Assembly (NCBI GenBank): GCA_032629725.1 | Contig: JAFEVB010000007.1 | Span: 248,001 to 312,000, forward strand | From: Gremmenia infestans | Lineage: Eukaryota; Ascomycota; Leotiomycetes; Helotiales; Hamatocanthoscyphaceae | Length of the DNA stretch: 64,000 nt | Reading direction: 5' to 3' | Part shown: positions 22,878 to 32,886 of the stretch, one piece after another | Layout: each line of letters starts with the position of its first letter | Numbering within the stretch: the stretch's first letter is position 1 | Notes under the pieces: model-generated | The model's input: only the letters and a program-made list of their open reading frames with translations | What the model was told of the DNA's origin: nothing | Databases searched by the model: none | Translations under genes and position numbers: made by a program

Positions 22878-23620
22878 CGTGCGAGCAATTCGCAAAAGAC
22901 GGGTGCTGGCCGTGGAAGCTATTTTGAATACTGATGACAATTGATTTGTTTAGAACGAGTAAGAGGTTTGTTGTTTATATTATTCTGACGTTCATGATGA
23001 CGATTAGACAGACGCAAGTGCAATTTGGCAAGGCTAGCCTCCCCTTATACGACCCCGCCTTTCACGTGACCATACCCCCCTCTTCATCAATCTTATCAAC
23101 CATCATGATGGTTGATTAAAAAAGGTAGTGAGTGACCTATAGCTTTCTATACTTATCAAGAAAACCTTTGTCCCAGAAATTCGGTGGCCGGGTAAATGTC
23201 CGCCGAAAGCCTCGGAGTACAAAATTGATCGCCAACCCCTCGTTAAAATCCCTCCCCTCCCCTCCTCCACAATCTGGGGTAATGGGAAAATATCTCGTTC
23301 CTGAGAGTTTTGCCTCCAATGATAGTCGTGGAAACATATTGAGCTTCGTTTTTGAGCTATAGCAGCCAATCAAAGCTGCAGTTGTATTACCTGCATAGCT
23401 TCGTCTCCTTCATTGTCTCCAAAGCTTCAAGATGGAGCAAGAAAAAACTGTTTGCATTCGCCCTTTCTATTCCATTGTCGTTATACAAAGCTACAACGTA
23501 CATTGCCTCAAAACCAATTCCTGGGAGTTTCTAGCTGTCATTTGGGTACTCTGATTAGCTATTGGTCGAGATCTCAAACTTTCTGGTTAAGTTTCTACAA
23601 TTAATTGTGTACTCACGGCC
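22878..23620. other. Divergent intergenic region, PNPOx-like/polygalacturonase
   Basis: 743 bp between divergent starts. No gene is seen. It contains a C-rich tract with two CreA-type hexamers (listed separately) about 345 bp upstream of the polygalacturonase ATG. Confidence 0.4.
23265..23279 (+). promoter_or_regulatory. Paired CreA-type sites upstream of the polygalacturonase
   Basis: CTCCAC at 23265-23270 (reverse complement of the SYGGRG consensus) and CTGGGG at 23274-23279 (direct match) lie three bases apart. CreA/Cre1 mediates glucose repression of plant-cell-wall-degrading enzymes in ascomycetes and prefers closely spaced double sites. The position fits repression of the downstream exopolygalacturonase. 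The consensus is short, so chance pairs are common. Confidence 0.3.
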
Positions 23621-25028
23621 ATGAAGTTTATCACTAGAATTAGTATTCTTTTTGTTTTCATCACCTCCACCATATCAACTCCATGGGATCCGGCTCCGAA
23701 AGGGCCAGCGAATCATGGAAAGACGTGTATAGTTCAAGCTCTTGGTGATCAGAAGGACGATACACCACAGATCCTGAAGGCGTTTGAAGAATGCAACAAT
23801 GGTGGCATAATTGTTTTCCCAGAAGATCAGAATTACTGGATCGGGACAAAGCTCAATCCAGTAATTAAAGATGTAACCATTGAATGGAAGGGAACGTGGA
23901 CTGTAGGAACTCTAAAACTTCTGGACATTCAGTTATTGTCCTCACTAACCTCTTTCTAGTTATCAGACAATCTCGATTACTGGCGAAACAGTTCCTACCC
24001 AATTGCTTTTCAAAACCATCGTGCGGGCTTCATCATCAGCGGAGAGCGCATCCACATCAATGGCTACGGCCGGGGTGGCATTAACGGAAATGGAAACGCC
24101 TGGTACAACGTCGAGCAAGCCGTCACTCAACCAGGGCGACCAATGCCATTTGTATTTTGGAACACTAGTGACGTTTTTGTCCAAAACTGCAAGTCCCTCC
24201 CGCGCTCATACTTTTTATAATTACTGACCACCTTCAGTCTTCGTCAAAGACTCACCCCTCTGGGCCCTAAACATAATGAACGGCACCAACATGTGGTTCG
24301 ACCACATAACATGCAACAGCACCGCGCTCAACGCCCCCTACGGCGTAAATTGGGTACAAAACACCGACGGATTCGACACCATGGATGCCAAAAACATCGC
24401 GCTCACAAACATGTGGTACCAAGGCGGCGACGACTGCATAGCCATCAAGCCGCGCTCCTACAACATATACGTCCAGAACATCACCTGCCACGGCGGAAAC
24501 GGCATCGCTATCGGAAGCTTAGGTCAATACCTCGAAGACTCCTCCGTCGAAAACGTGACTGTCAGAGACGCAAATATCATCAGCTATAACAACGATATGC
24601 ACAACTCTGCATATATAAAAACATACGTGGGCGCCTTGGTTCCACAATCCGGGTACGAAAGTGCCGGGTTGCCCAGAGGTGGCGGCTGGGGTGTTGTGCA
24701 CAATATCTTGTTCCAGAATTTCAAGATCAGGGGAGCGGGTATTGGGCCGAATATCAATCAGGATTCGGGGAACAATGGGAGCTTCTCGGGGACAAGCAAG
24801 ATGCTGGTTAGTGGTGTGAGGTTTGTGGATTTTGAGGGGCATATGACCGGGGCGAAGGGAAATCGGACGGCAGTTGTGAGTTGTTCTACAATTCATCCGT
24901 GTTATGGTATTGAGTTGGATGGGATGAAGCTTGCTAGTAGTGAGAATGTCACAGAGGTAGGGGCGCAAGGGTCGTGTAGTTATGTTGAGGAGGGCGGGGT
25001 GAAGGGGTTGACTGGGGCGGGGTGCTGA
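23621..25028 (+). CDS. Secreted exopolygalacturonase, GH28
   Basis: Three exons: 23621-23902, 23960-24188, 24238-25028 (433 residues). An N-terminal signal peptide (FITRISILFVFITSTIS) precedes a right-handed beta-helix with GH28 landmarks in order: NTDGFD near residue 212, GGDDCIAI near 236, GNGIAIGSLGQ near 262 and AYIKTY near 304. Endo-acting enzymes have GHG at the third site; GNG here together with SLGQYLEDSSVENV points to the exo branch (removal of galacturonic acid from chain ends, EC 3.2.1.67). Several N-x-S/T sites are present. The second intron (24189-24237, 49 nt) begins with GC rather than GT: only this donor joins ...VQN to FFVKDSPLW in phase. Role: pectin breakdown outside the cell. 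Likely carbon-repressed, given paired CreA-type sites upstream. Confidence 0.92.
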
Positions 25029-25487
25029 GGTGAACGGAGGTGGAGGAAGCATTTGAACATACCGGTAGACTTACACCAATTACTTTCCGTAAAGAGCAAT
25101 CCTTCCAGTTTCACTTGGTGACCTCATGTGCACCATGCCACGGTCTCCCTTCTTGTAGCATAACACAACGTCGCCGACCTGCCCTACCTACCACAACTTC
25201 ACCAGTTCCACAACCCTCCCGCAATAACCCCTCATTACACAACACAATGCCCCACCATGCACAAACTCCCACAACGTCTCCCTCCAACCTCAGTCCCACC
25301 TCGGAAAATCGGCCAAAGTTCGACATGCAACAAAGGTATTTTGGATGCCATGGTCCATTCATAAACAGCGTGCCGGTACCACCGCTCAATGTACCCTCCG
25401 AAACGGCACCGAGTCGTGAAAGCAATACAGCGACGGTGAATTGCCATTTCCGCATCCATAGTACTGCTGTAGTAACAAGCTTTTGTT

Positions 25488-25541
25488 TTTGCCTTTGCCT
25501 TTACCTTTGCCTTTGCCTTTACCTTTGCCTTTGCCTTTGAC
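25488..25541 (+). repeat. TTTGCC hexamer array with 18-bp higher-order period
   Basis: Nine hexamers in the order TTTGCC, TTTGCC, TTTACC repeated three times, the last unit degenerate (TTTGAC). The regular A-for-G substitution in every third unit shows that the array grew by copying an 18-bp block, not single hexamers. All frames across it encode low-complexity peptides without meaning. Confidence 0.9.
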
Positions 25542-25628
25542 TTCATACCGTTTTACTTTACCTACTAATACAGCACGGACGGAATTGCAGCGATTCACGA
25601 GTCACGATAGGCTCGGAACGCTCTCGGA

Positions 25629-25654
25629 CACGCACGTACGCACGCACGCACGCA
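25629..25654 (+). repeat. ACGC tetranucleotide tract
   Basis: About 26 bp of CACG/CGCA units with one CGTACG interruption. Simple sequence repeat in non-coding DNA. Confidence 0.8.
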
Positions 25655-27383
25655 AAGTTCAACTCCGAGGTACCGGAACGGCGGAGTTCTGTAAACGTGG
25701 GAGCTCCGGTAGTGTTTGCGACGTGCAACGAAAAGTGAGGTTTTGGATTGGTTGGGAAAGGTTTCTCGGCGTTCCGCGGTTATGTATCCGCAGTACGGAG
25801 TTGCGGTTGTAGTCTTGGGATGGACGTCGCTTCGATTTCGGGGGTTTGATATACGGGTATACGGAGTAACGGGAAGAACGGCTTCTGGATTTGAAGACGG
25901 ATACGAACTTGATTATAGAAAAGGTTTCTTCTATAATTTTCGAATAACTTACTAATTACTATCTAGGCATAAATCTTCTGAGCGTCAAATTTTCTGGGAT
26001 TCCTTTGGTTTCGTCCCTAATGCCATATCTTGCTGCCAATAGAAAGGATAAAAAGTATTGGTCTTTTGTGTTGAATATGTCGTCAAGCTGAGTTCTCGTA
26101 CCTGAAAACACGCCGAATGAAACCCTTCCCATTGCTAAAAATCCATCAGTTCCAAGAAGTCAACGATCTGCCCTCTAAAACTCACATCATGACGGATTAG
26201 ACCTTTCCTATCCGCTCGCTCAACTATCATACTCTTATTCAACTTTCTTGCCAATCTTCATCCCTCCGTATCCAGTCTTCATTTCGCAGACCTCCCACTC
26301 CCTCGCCCTCTTCACCATATCGTCTCAGCGCGCTCAACGTCCTAAGCACACACACCCACCCATTCAAAATCCACGGAATCATTTAGTGTTTTCCTCTGTA
26401 GCCTAGTCTTGAACCTTTCGGTTACGTCGCCATTTCGATGCTGTGGGTTTATGCCAAACAGTTGTTACTTTCGTTATACCACCAGTGGCTTCCCTTGCAT
26501 GATATCCTGGCTGCAGAGGTTGTGAGATGAACTTCACCATTCCACTCATTTAACAGCTTTTCGCATGTAAAGAGACAATGTGTATTGCTGAAAGACACGA
26601 GCGTTTATAAGAGATCCCGATCCGGACAGTAAATATATATACACGGAGTTCTGACATGCTCCAAACCTTGAGTTTTTTATCGAAACAATTGCGGCTATGA
26701 GAGAGGAATGCCATTCAACCATTATTGAAGTCAAGGCTGGGGAATTAATGCCGAAATACACAGAAACAGAAACAACAAATGATCAGAGGAAGGATAGCAA
26801 TCTGATGTGGCACATTCTCCCAAATTCATACGGCGAACCCTTGCCCAGGCATCAGCAATGGATGTCTTCAGTCCTCCGCTCGTGATGTTCTTATGAAGCA
26901 GTTAAAGACACGGCAACTTTGCTGCTGAGGAAGAAGTATCGTAGGAGTTGCTCAAGCAAGCTTCAACCTTACTTGGAAAGAGCGAATATCACTCGAAGGG
27001 ACGCTACAATTCCCTTCTTCACCCAAATCGCCTTCTAACGTGGAAACCTGTGGCAAGCATCATTCAGAAGGAACTTCTCTCCTTTTGCTGCTCTGAAAGA
27101 ACCCTTTTCCAACACAGGACAGTCTAAATGTGTGATGATGGCTGCTCCCGAATTCCTGCCACCATACAAAGAGGGTTGAGTGCAGCGTTGGCAGCATGGC
27201 CCCACCGTCTTTCACCACCTTTATTCCACCCAGGCATATCCTGTTTCCTGACTTTTAAACTGGCGCTGACCTGGATCCGGACTCTGGAGATGAGTATCTC
27301 TGGTCCCTTCAGCAGCTGAGCAGCGACGTGTTTAGTGGTTTCAGGATTATCCGCCGCCAGCCCTACTGTAGCCAATATTTGAC

Positions 27384-27423
27384 TTTCGGCCGCCTGCAGG
27401 GCTTGGCTTTCTGGCGGCCGAAA
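27384..27423. repeat. Perfect 11-bp inverted repeat, 18-nt loop
   Basis: TTTCGGCCGCC at 27384-27394 is the exact reverse complement of GGCGGCCGAAA at 27413-27423, separated by 18 nt. The stem is GC-rich at its inner end (CGGCCGCC). In non-coding DNA more than 1 kb from the nearest gene. Confidence 0.85.
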
Positions 27424-27860
27424 TAATTATTCCTTCCCCATTTCCACCACCAAGTGCTCCGTCCGCGCTGGAGGAAATTCTTGGCACAGTTGAATGGTTG
27501 ATATGTTGCCGAATCGCGTCATGATAGCACAAGATGAGGCGTCTGTTCCGTGTTCACAAGCTGTAGGTTAAGAAGAATCTGTCAGACGTGTTATCTAGCT
27601 CTTGGATTTTGCTGTATTTAGCCTCGTCTTTGTGTTTATGTTGCAGTGTTGCTTGCGGCGCAGTCAGTACCGTACAGACCGAATCGTGTTCTTCAAGTTC
27701 CTGAGCTTGAACTTCCTAGCGTGACGGTCGGCCGCTTTCCCCCCAAGATACGGCTTGTGGGCTGCTATTTGCTTGACTGTGCCGTTGTGTAATCTTGGTG
27801 GAGCTGCCCTCATTTCCATGATATCCCACTAAGATTTAAGCCTCTTTGTTTGTTCTCCTG

Positions 27861-27899
27861 GCGGCTGTGGCTGCGGCTGCGGCTGCGGCAGCGGCAGTT
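27861..27899 (+). repeat. GGCTGC simple repeat
   Basis: About 39 bp of GGCTGY/GGCAGC hexamers (GCGGCTGTGGCTGCGGCTGC pattern). No coding frame continues through it. Confidence 0.75.
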
Positions 27900-28562
27900 G
27901 TCATTGACAGTTAAAAATAGCAGCTGTTAAAGACTGTTTCTGATTCCTAATGTTTCTGGACATCAATTGCCTACGTTGGTACAGAAATACTTGTTTTCTT
28001 TAGGGGCTGTATTGGTATAATTATACCGGTGTATGGACACACCACGATACCTAAAGCTTAAAGCTTAAAATAAGATGGTCGAATGGTGAAAGTACATCGG
28101 CAGGGGTATTATGACCTGGGCGCCCGCACGAAACAAAAGAGCCTCCGCTCACTCAGCCCCCGCTGACAAGAGCTTTCTTTGCAAAACCAGCAAATGAGAA
28201 ACGCAGGATCGTATAACGCATGTCCTCTTAGAACAAGCGGCACTGATTTTCCAATGTCAAACCAAGCGGAATATTGAAAGTGGACAATACTGAGTGCTGC
28301 TTTTGGTGCAGGACGAGTCTATGACTCTATATAGGGCTGGCAGTTGCGCTACATCCGTACTATAGTTGCTATGAGCAGATTATTTTTAGATTGCCATGTC
28401 ATTAAACAATCCTTTCCATGCATCTCTTCTAAGTTAAAAGTATCGTGGGTGCCACATTCTCAATGGGGACATAACCTCAACGAGATCCTATTCCAAGACC
28501 TTGGCAAACATTTTTGACATTCATCAACTTTATTTCTTGTGCCACAGACTTACAAACTCAAA

Positions 28563-30638
28563 ATGAGCCATAGAGGGAGGTTAACGCTCGTCAAAAGTCC
28601 ACTCGTCAATGAAAAGTCGGGTGGACAATCTCAGCCTTTCGATTCGGAGAATGGGAGAAATGAAATGTATATGTTCGAGACTCCTGAATTTCAACGGGTA
28701 TGTATTGGATCATTATATATGAGTCTTATCAAAGATGACAACTGACACGACATTAGCACGAAGAAGCAACAAGTATTGAGGTAGGCACTGAATATCATTG
28801 AGAGCTTTATATCTTTGCTGACTCGGCGAAGTTATTCTACGACTTGTTTTTTGTGGCCAACCTCACTACGTTTACAAGTCTTCACGAAATCAATGGGGGC
28901 CATACACTAAGCTCTTACGCTGGGTTCTTCTGCATTTTATGGTTCACTTGGTGCCAAGTCAGTCTTTTCGATGTTAGATATGTCAGCGATGGCGTTTTGG
29001 AACGATGTCTCAGAGCACTCCAATTTGATGTTATGGTTGGGTTTGCAGGTAAGAACGTCGACCATGTTGATCGATTTGTGGTTGCTAAATGCTTAATATT
29101 TGACAGTTGTCGGTCCCAAGTTAGATCCTTATGCGCAGAAAGCCACTACATTTCAAGCACTGTCGTTGATTCTAGCTGCGTCTAGGTTTGTGCTGTCGAT
29201 CCAGTACTTGATTGTCCTATTCCACGTCAAGAAATACAAGAAATCGCAAATGCCGTTAGCTCTTCTTGTATTGAGCAGTTTCATTGCTGGGTTGATCTAT
29301 CTAGGCATCTCGTTGTAAGTTTTTGCCACCTACAGATCGGAAGAACGCAGTTCTAACCCCAGTCAGTGTCTTTAAGGAAGACCATCCCTCTAAAGTATAT
29401 GCTGCTTGGTACATTCTTGCTGTTGTCGAAATCGGATTCAACATCATCATTTCCTCGTCTTGGAAAGTTGTTTCGTTTAAAGGCACGCATCTCGTCCAAC
29501 GCATGTCCCTCCTGACCTTGATCATCCTCGGCGAGGGTATCATTATCATTTTCAAATCCATCGGGAAGATCGTAAAGCAGGAAAATGCGTATACCAGCGC
29601 CACTGTCGGTAATATCATAGCGGCTGTTGTCCTGATATATTTCTTATACATGTTGTATTTCGACTGGCTCAACATTCACGACCACTTTGGATCGATCCGT
29701 CAACAGATTTGGACGTTCCTACACTTTCCTTTCCACCTGTTCCTTGTTCTGAGTTTGGCAGGAACTTCGCAGGTCATCATCGTCCGTAAATTGGCAGAGG
29801 CTGTCGCAATACTCAGTGACAAGTTTACTTCAGGATTCGCCAAATTCAACGATGGCAGTGTTGAATATTCGATAGACGACCTCGTATCAACCTTCAACAC
29901 AACGATTCAGAATATCTTCGTGACTTACCCACCAACATTCACATCCACAATCACCGAGGTACAGGACGGGCTAGAACAACTGAGACATGCGACGACTAAT
30001 TCAACACAAGACGATGCTCTCACCGATGTCCTTTCAACCGTCATTAATTCCATCTATGAATCATACGGGGTTGAACTTAGCGAGAAAGACACAGCGAACC
30101 TGACCAGTGCGGAGCAAAATGAAAAGTATGCACACGTATTTGAAGTTCTAGTAAGTCTTCATTTACCCCCTCTCACAGCCGTCGTTGATGAATTCCTCAG
30201 TTTATTTACTTTTTCGTCACTATTGGCGGCACAATCCTCCTCATGAACCTCCTAAATTACCTCTCCATCTCCCACAAATCCTCTCCGCGTCTCTCCCTCG
30301 GTTCCTGGCTACGTCTCGCCTTCAACATCGTCATCGGCGTCGCCCTCTGCGCCGTTGCAGGCATAGCGAGAACCACTGGTGCGATGAATTACCTCGTCTC
30401 GCCGTGGGCTCTACCCACCATTGCTATTGCGCTGTTCTCGATGTTGGTCATGAACAACATTCGAAGCGCAACGCCACATAATGCCACAGCGCATGATCTT
30501 GGAGGGGATCATGTTAGCTATCATCCAGCTGGGGAGGAGATGCAGCCCATGGTGCATAATGTGAATGGGGCCATGGGATACACTAACGCCTCGCAACCTT
30601 ATCAGCCTTATGGGGAGGGTCGAGATGATCGCTCGTGA
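28563..30638 (+). CDS. Low-temperature-requirement A (LtrA)-like membrane protein
   Basis: Six exons: 28563-28697, 28757-28780, 28832-29048, 29107-29314, 29367-30150, 30201-30638 (601 residues). The second exon is only 24 nt and encodes HEEATSIE; it joins to LFYDLFFVANLTTFTSLHE, the hallmark LtrA opening. Multiple membrane helices follow (FFCILWFTWCQVSLFDVRY, LALLVLSSFIAGLIYLGI, AWYILAVVEIGFNIII, LTLIILGEGIIIIFKSI, AAVVLIYFLYMLYFDWL, FLHFPFHLFLVLSLAGTSQ). A soluble helical insert of about 120 residues separates these from three more C-terminal helices (YFFVTIGGTILLMNL, NIVIGVALCAVAGIA, ALPTIAIALFSMLVM). The family was named from a Listeria cold-growth gene; its molecular function is unknown. 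Fungal members are common. Probably an internal or plasma-membrane protein. Confidence 0.88.
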
Positions 30639-31422
30639 TTTATGATGGAGGATGTAATAAAGGGTTGAGTAAAGGAGTTGGCGTTGAAATCTCATGCGAA
30701 TGGAGGCAAGAGTGTTAAGTTGCAGCAATGTAATGCACCCCTTTTTTTTACGCGAAGCATTTGACGACTATCATTTCAAACAGGACTTAATAGTCTATCG
30801 TTTACGTTATATACCACAATTTTATCTATGTCCCTTTTTATGAATCATAATTTCCAATGTTCCACCCTGACACTCCTTCAAGCATCCATCTGACCTACTC
30901 CGCCACGAGGTCCGTGTTCCATTCCGCATGGTTTAAACACCTAGATAGCTTCCAGGCTGATCGACTACTTGCTGATAACTACCTCAGGTAGGTAGCGTTT
31001 CCTGCCTAGAAATCTGGGAGTTTGGTCCGTATGTAAGTAGGGGGACTTTTAAGTGACTTAAAGTAGGGCCGTGAAAGAGTGTGTGAGTTAATATTGCGAC
31101 CTTTGTAGTTCGGAAATAGGAGTCCAATTTCTGCTGTGGGAGATCTTCCAGCTTGTACAACTGTTGTCAGGGAGAGATAGAGATGTATCAGAAATCTAGA
31201 TCGCTATAGTTTTGATCTCTACCGTATCAAGAATGCTCTTAGCTGAAAAGCGAACGACGAGTTATAAGACGGGAACACAACCAAAACAAGGCGGGGTATT
31301 TTAAATCAAGCAGCCCCCCTTCCGTTGTCCTTCAAACCTCCACAATCCCAACCGTGGCGCCAAAACACCATTTTCCCTATTCCAATGCCGCTAAGAGGTG
31401 AACCAATACGCCCACAAGAGTG
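30639..31422. other. Convergent intergenic gap, nothing seen
   Basis: 784 bp between the convergent LtrA-like and J-domain genes. AT-rich, with no frame above 60 codons that resembles a protein. Confidence 0.4.
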
Positions 31423-32445
31423 TCAAGATGCTCTTCCCATATTCGTACTCCATGCCTCATCGGCACCTTCATCCTTACCAGCCGCACCTACAATGAACTC
31501 TAGCACCTTGCTCACTCGCTCATTTAAAATGCCCGCTTGTCCCCTACTTTCCGTAGGCGTGATACCCCTAGCTTGCAGGCCAGCAACCTTCGCCCTCCAC
31601 GCCTTCTCTTCCCTCTGCTTCAGCGCGCGATCAACACGCATAGGCACGGCCAGAGTAACCCTCACAAGATGAATCGAGAGTCTCGCCTTGCCTATAACAT
31701 CCAAATACCCCAATCCCATAAGCCGCTTCTGAACCCGATGTATTCTCCCAAGCTCAATATATATCAGGAGTGCATATGTTCTCGTGGTGAGAACGAGTTC
31801 TCGTATACGTATAAAGCTCCGCTCGACGTTCAATACTACTTCTTCGCTCACTAGATGCGGATATTGCGCGTGCAAGGACTCGAGCCATCTTCGGACGATC
31901 ACAAAGTCGCCGGTCATGAACTCCTGCAAGATTGCTTCGACGGCACTGCGGAAGGTATGTTCCCCGCCTAGGAAGGAGGTCTTGTCTGGTAGTTGGGAGA
32001 GGGCGGGTTTGGAGGCTCGGTCGTAAGTTCTTCGCGCACTGGGCGATTTTAGGATATCGAATGCGAAACCTAGTCGCTGGAATGCGCTGGGGATTGTTAG
32101 AAAAAGAGTGCACGGTATACGCCTGCATGTATGGCGTACCTGGTAGAAAGCGGGTGGAAGGGGGGTTTATCGGGATGGCATATTCTCGATCGTTCGAGGT
32201 AACATCTTCTCAGTTCCGCGGGTGTAGCAGACCTCGGGGCTCCTAGAATTATATATAACTATTCGGAGTTAGTGAAATGATGATATTCCCTGCGCTTCAT
32301 ACGCGACATACATCTTCTTCGTGTAGAATACCTGAGGCGCATTGTCAGAGGTTGAGACTATCACATGTCAGGGGACCGACCACCCACTCTGGATTATGCC
32401 ATCCTTCTCTTGAATAGCGCTTGCCTGATGACTCTCATCAGACAT
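31423..32445 (-). CDS. DnaJ (J-domain) co-chaperone with novel C-terminus
   Basis: Four exons on the minus strand: 32445-32388, 32331-32312, 32258-32140, 32086-31423 (286 residues, all phases consistent). The J domain spans about residues 21-90: helix I EEDLYIILGAPRSATPAEL, helix II LRRCYLERSRI, the invariant HPD loop (CHPDKPPF), helix III FQRLGFAFDIL, then SPSARRTYDRAS. The HPD tripeptide stimulates the ATPase of an Hsp70 partner. The second exon is only 20 nt and encodes the start of helix I. The C-terminal 190 residues are helical and basic (ARLSIHLVRVTLAVPMRVDRAL, then WRAKVAGLQARGITP) with no Gly/Phe or zinc-finger region, making it a class C J protein. Specific client unknown. The gene is divergent from FIG4, with 441 bp between starts. 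Confidence 0.85.
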
Positions 32446-32886
32446 GGCGTCACAACAGAGACATTAGAGAAAAAGATAAATGGTAGACATAATGTAGATG
32501 GAGTTTAAAATGAAGAAAGATGGGTCGCTCGGCGACGGAAGGGGGAAATTGAGAGTGAGAGTGAAAGTAAGAGTGAAAATGGAAGTGGCAAGTGAAAGTA
32601 GAATTTCACATGTTTTGGGCTTGTGAAAAGGAGTGGATTGGGGCAATCATGTGAAAGCCCATCCATCCATCGTCCACCAACGTCTTGGCGGCATTTTTGA
32701 CATCCGTCATCACCGCCCTCATCAACATCAACTCCGACCGATTTACGAAATACGGTACTGTAGGTCGAAAATACTGTACATACCACGAAATACCGGTCCT
32801 CCCTCGAATCCTACCTATCATGTGAACCTCCTCCCAGCTGAGCGACTCAACTATGAAACTGCGATAGCCTCTAAGACGCCGCCAGC
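32446..32886. promoter_or_regulatory. Shared divergent promoter region, J-protein/FIG4
   Basis: 441 bp separate the two start codons. A purine-rich GAGAGTGAAAGT-type stretch lies at about 32545-32605. No coding frame of interest. Regulatory elements for both genes must lie here or in their leaders. Confidence 0.4.

Larger units (their letters stand above)
25029..28562. other. 3.5-kb gene-poor region with simple repeats and a hairpin
   Basis: The longest gene-free stretch of the window. I find no frame with family resemblance, signal peptide or Cys-rich effector pattern that I would defend. It contains a TTTGCC/TTTACC hexamer array, a CGCA tetranucleotide tract, a GGCTGC run, a perfect 11-bp inverted repeat at 27384-27423, and one TACGGAGTA at 25860. 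The last few hundred bases must hold the promoter of the LtrA-like gene. Confidence 0.45.

Noticed and set aside
25483..25812. 109-codon frame beginning with Leu-Pro repeats
   Set aside because: Produced by the TTTGCC hexamer array; no protein character after the repeat.
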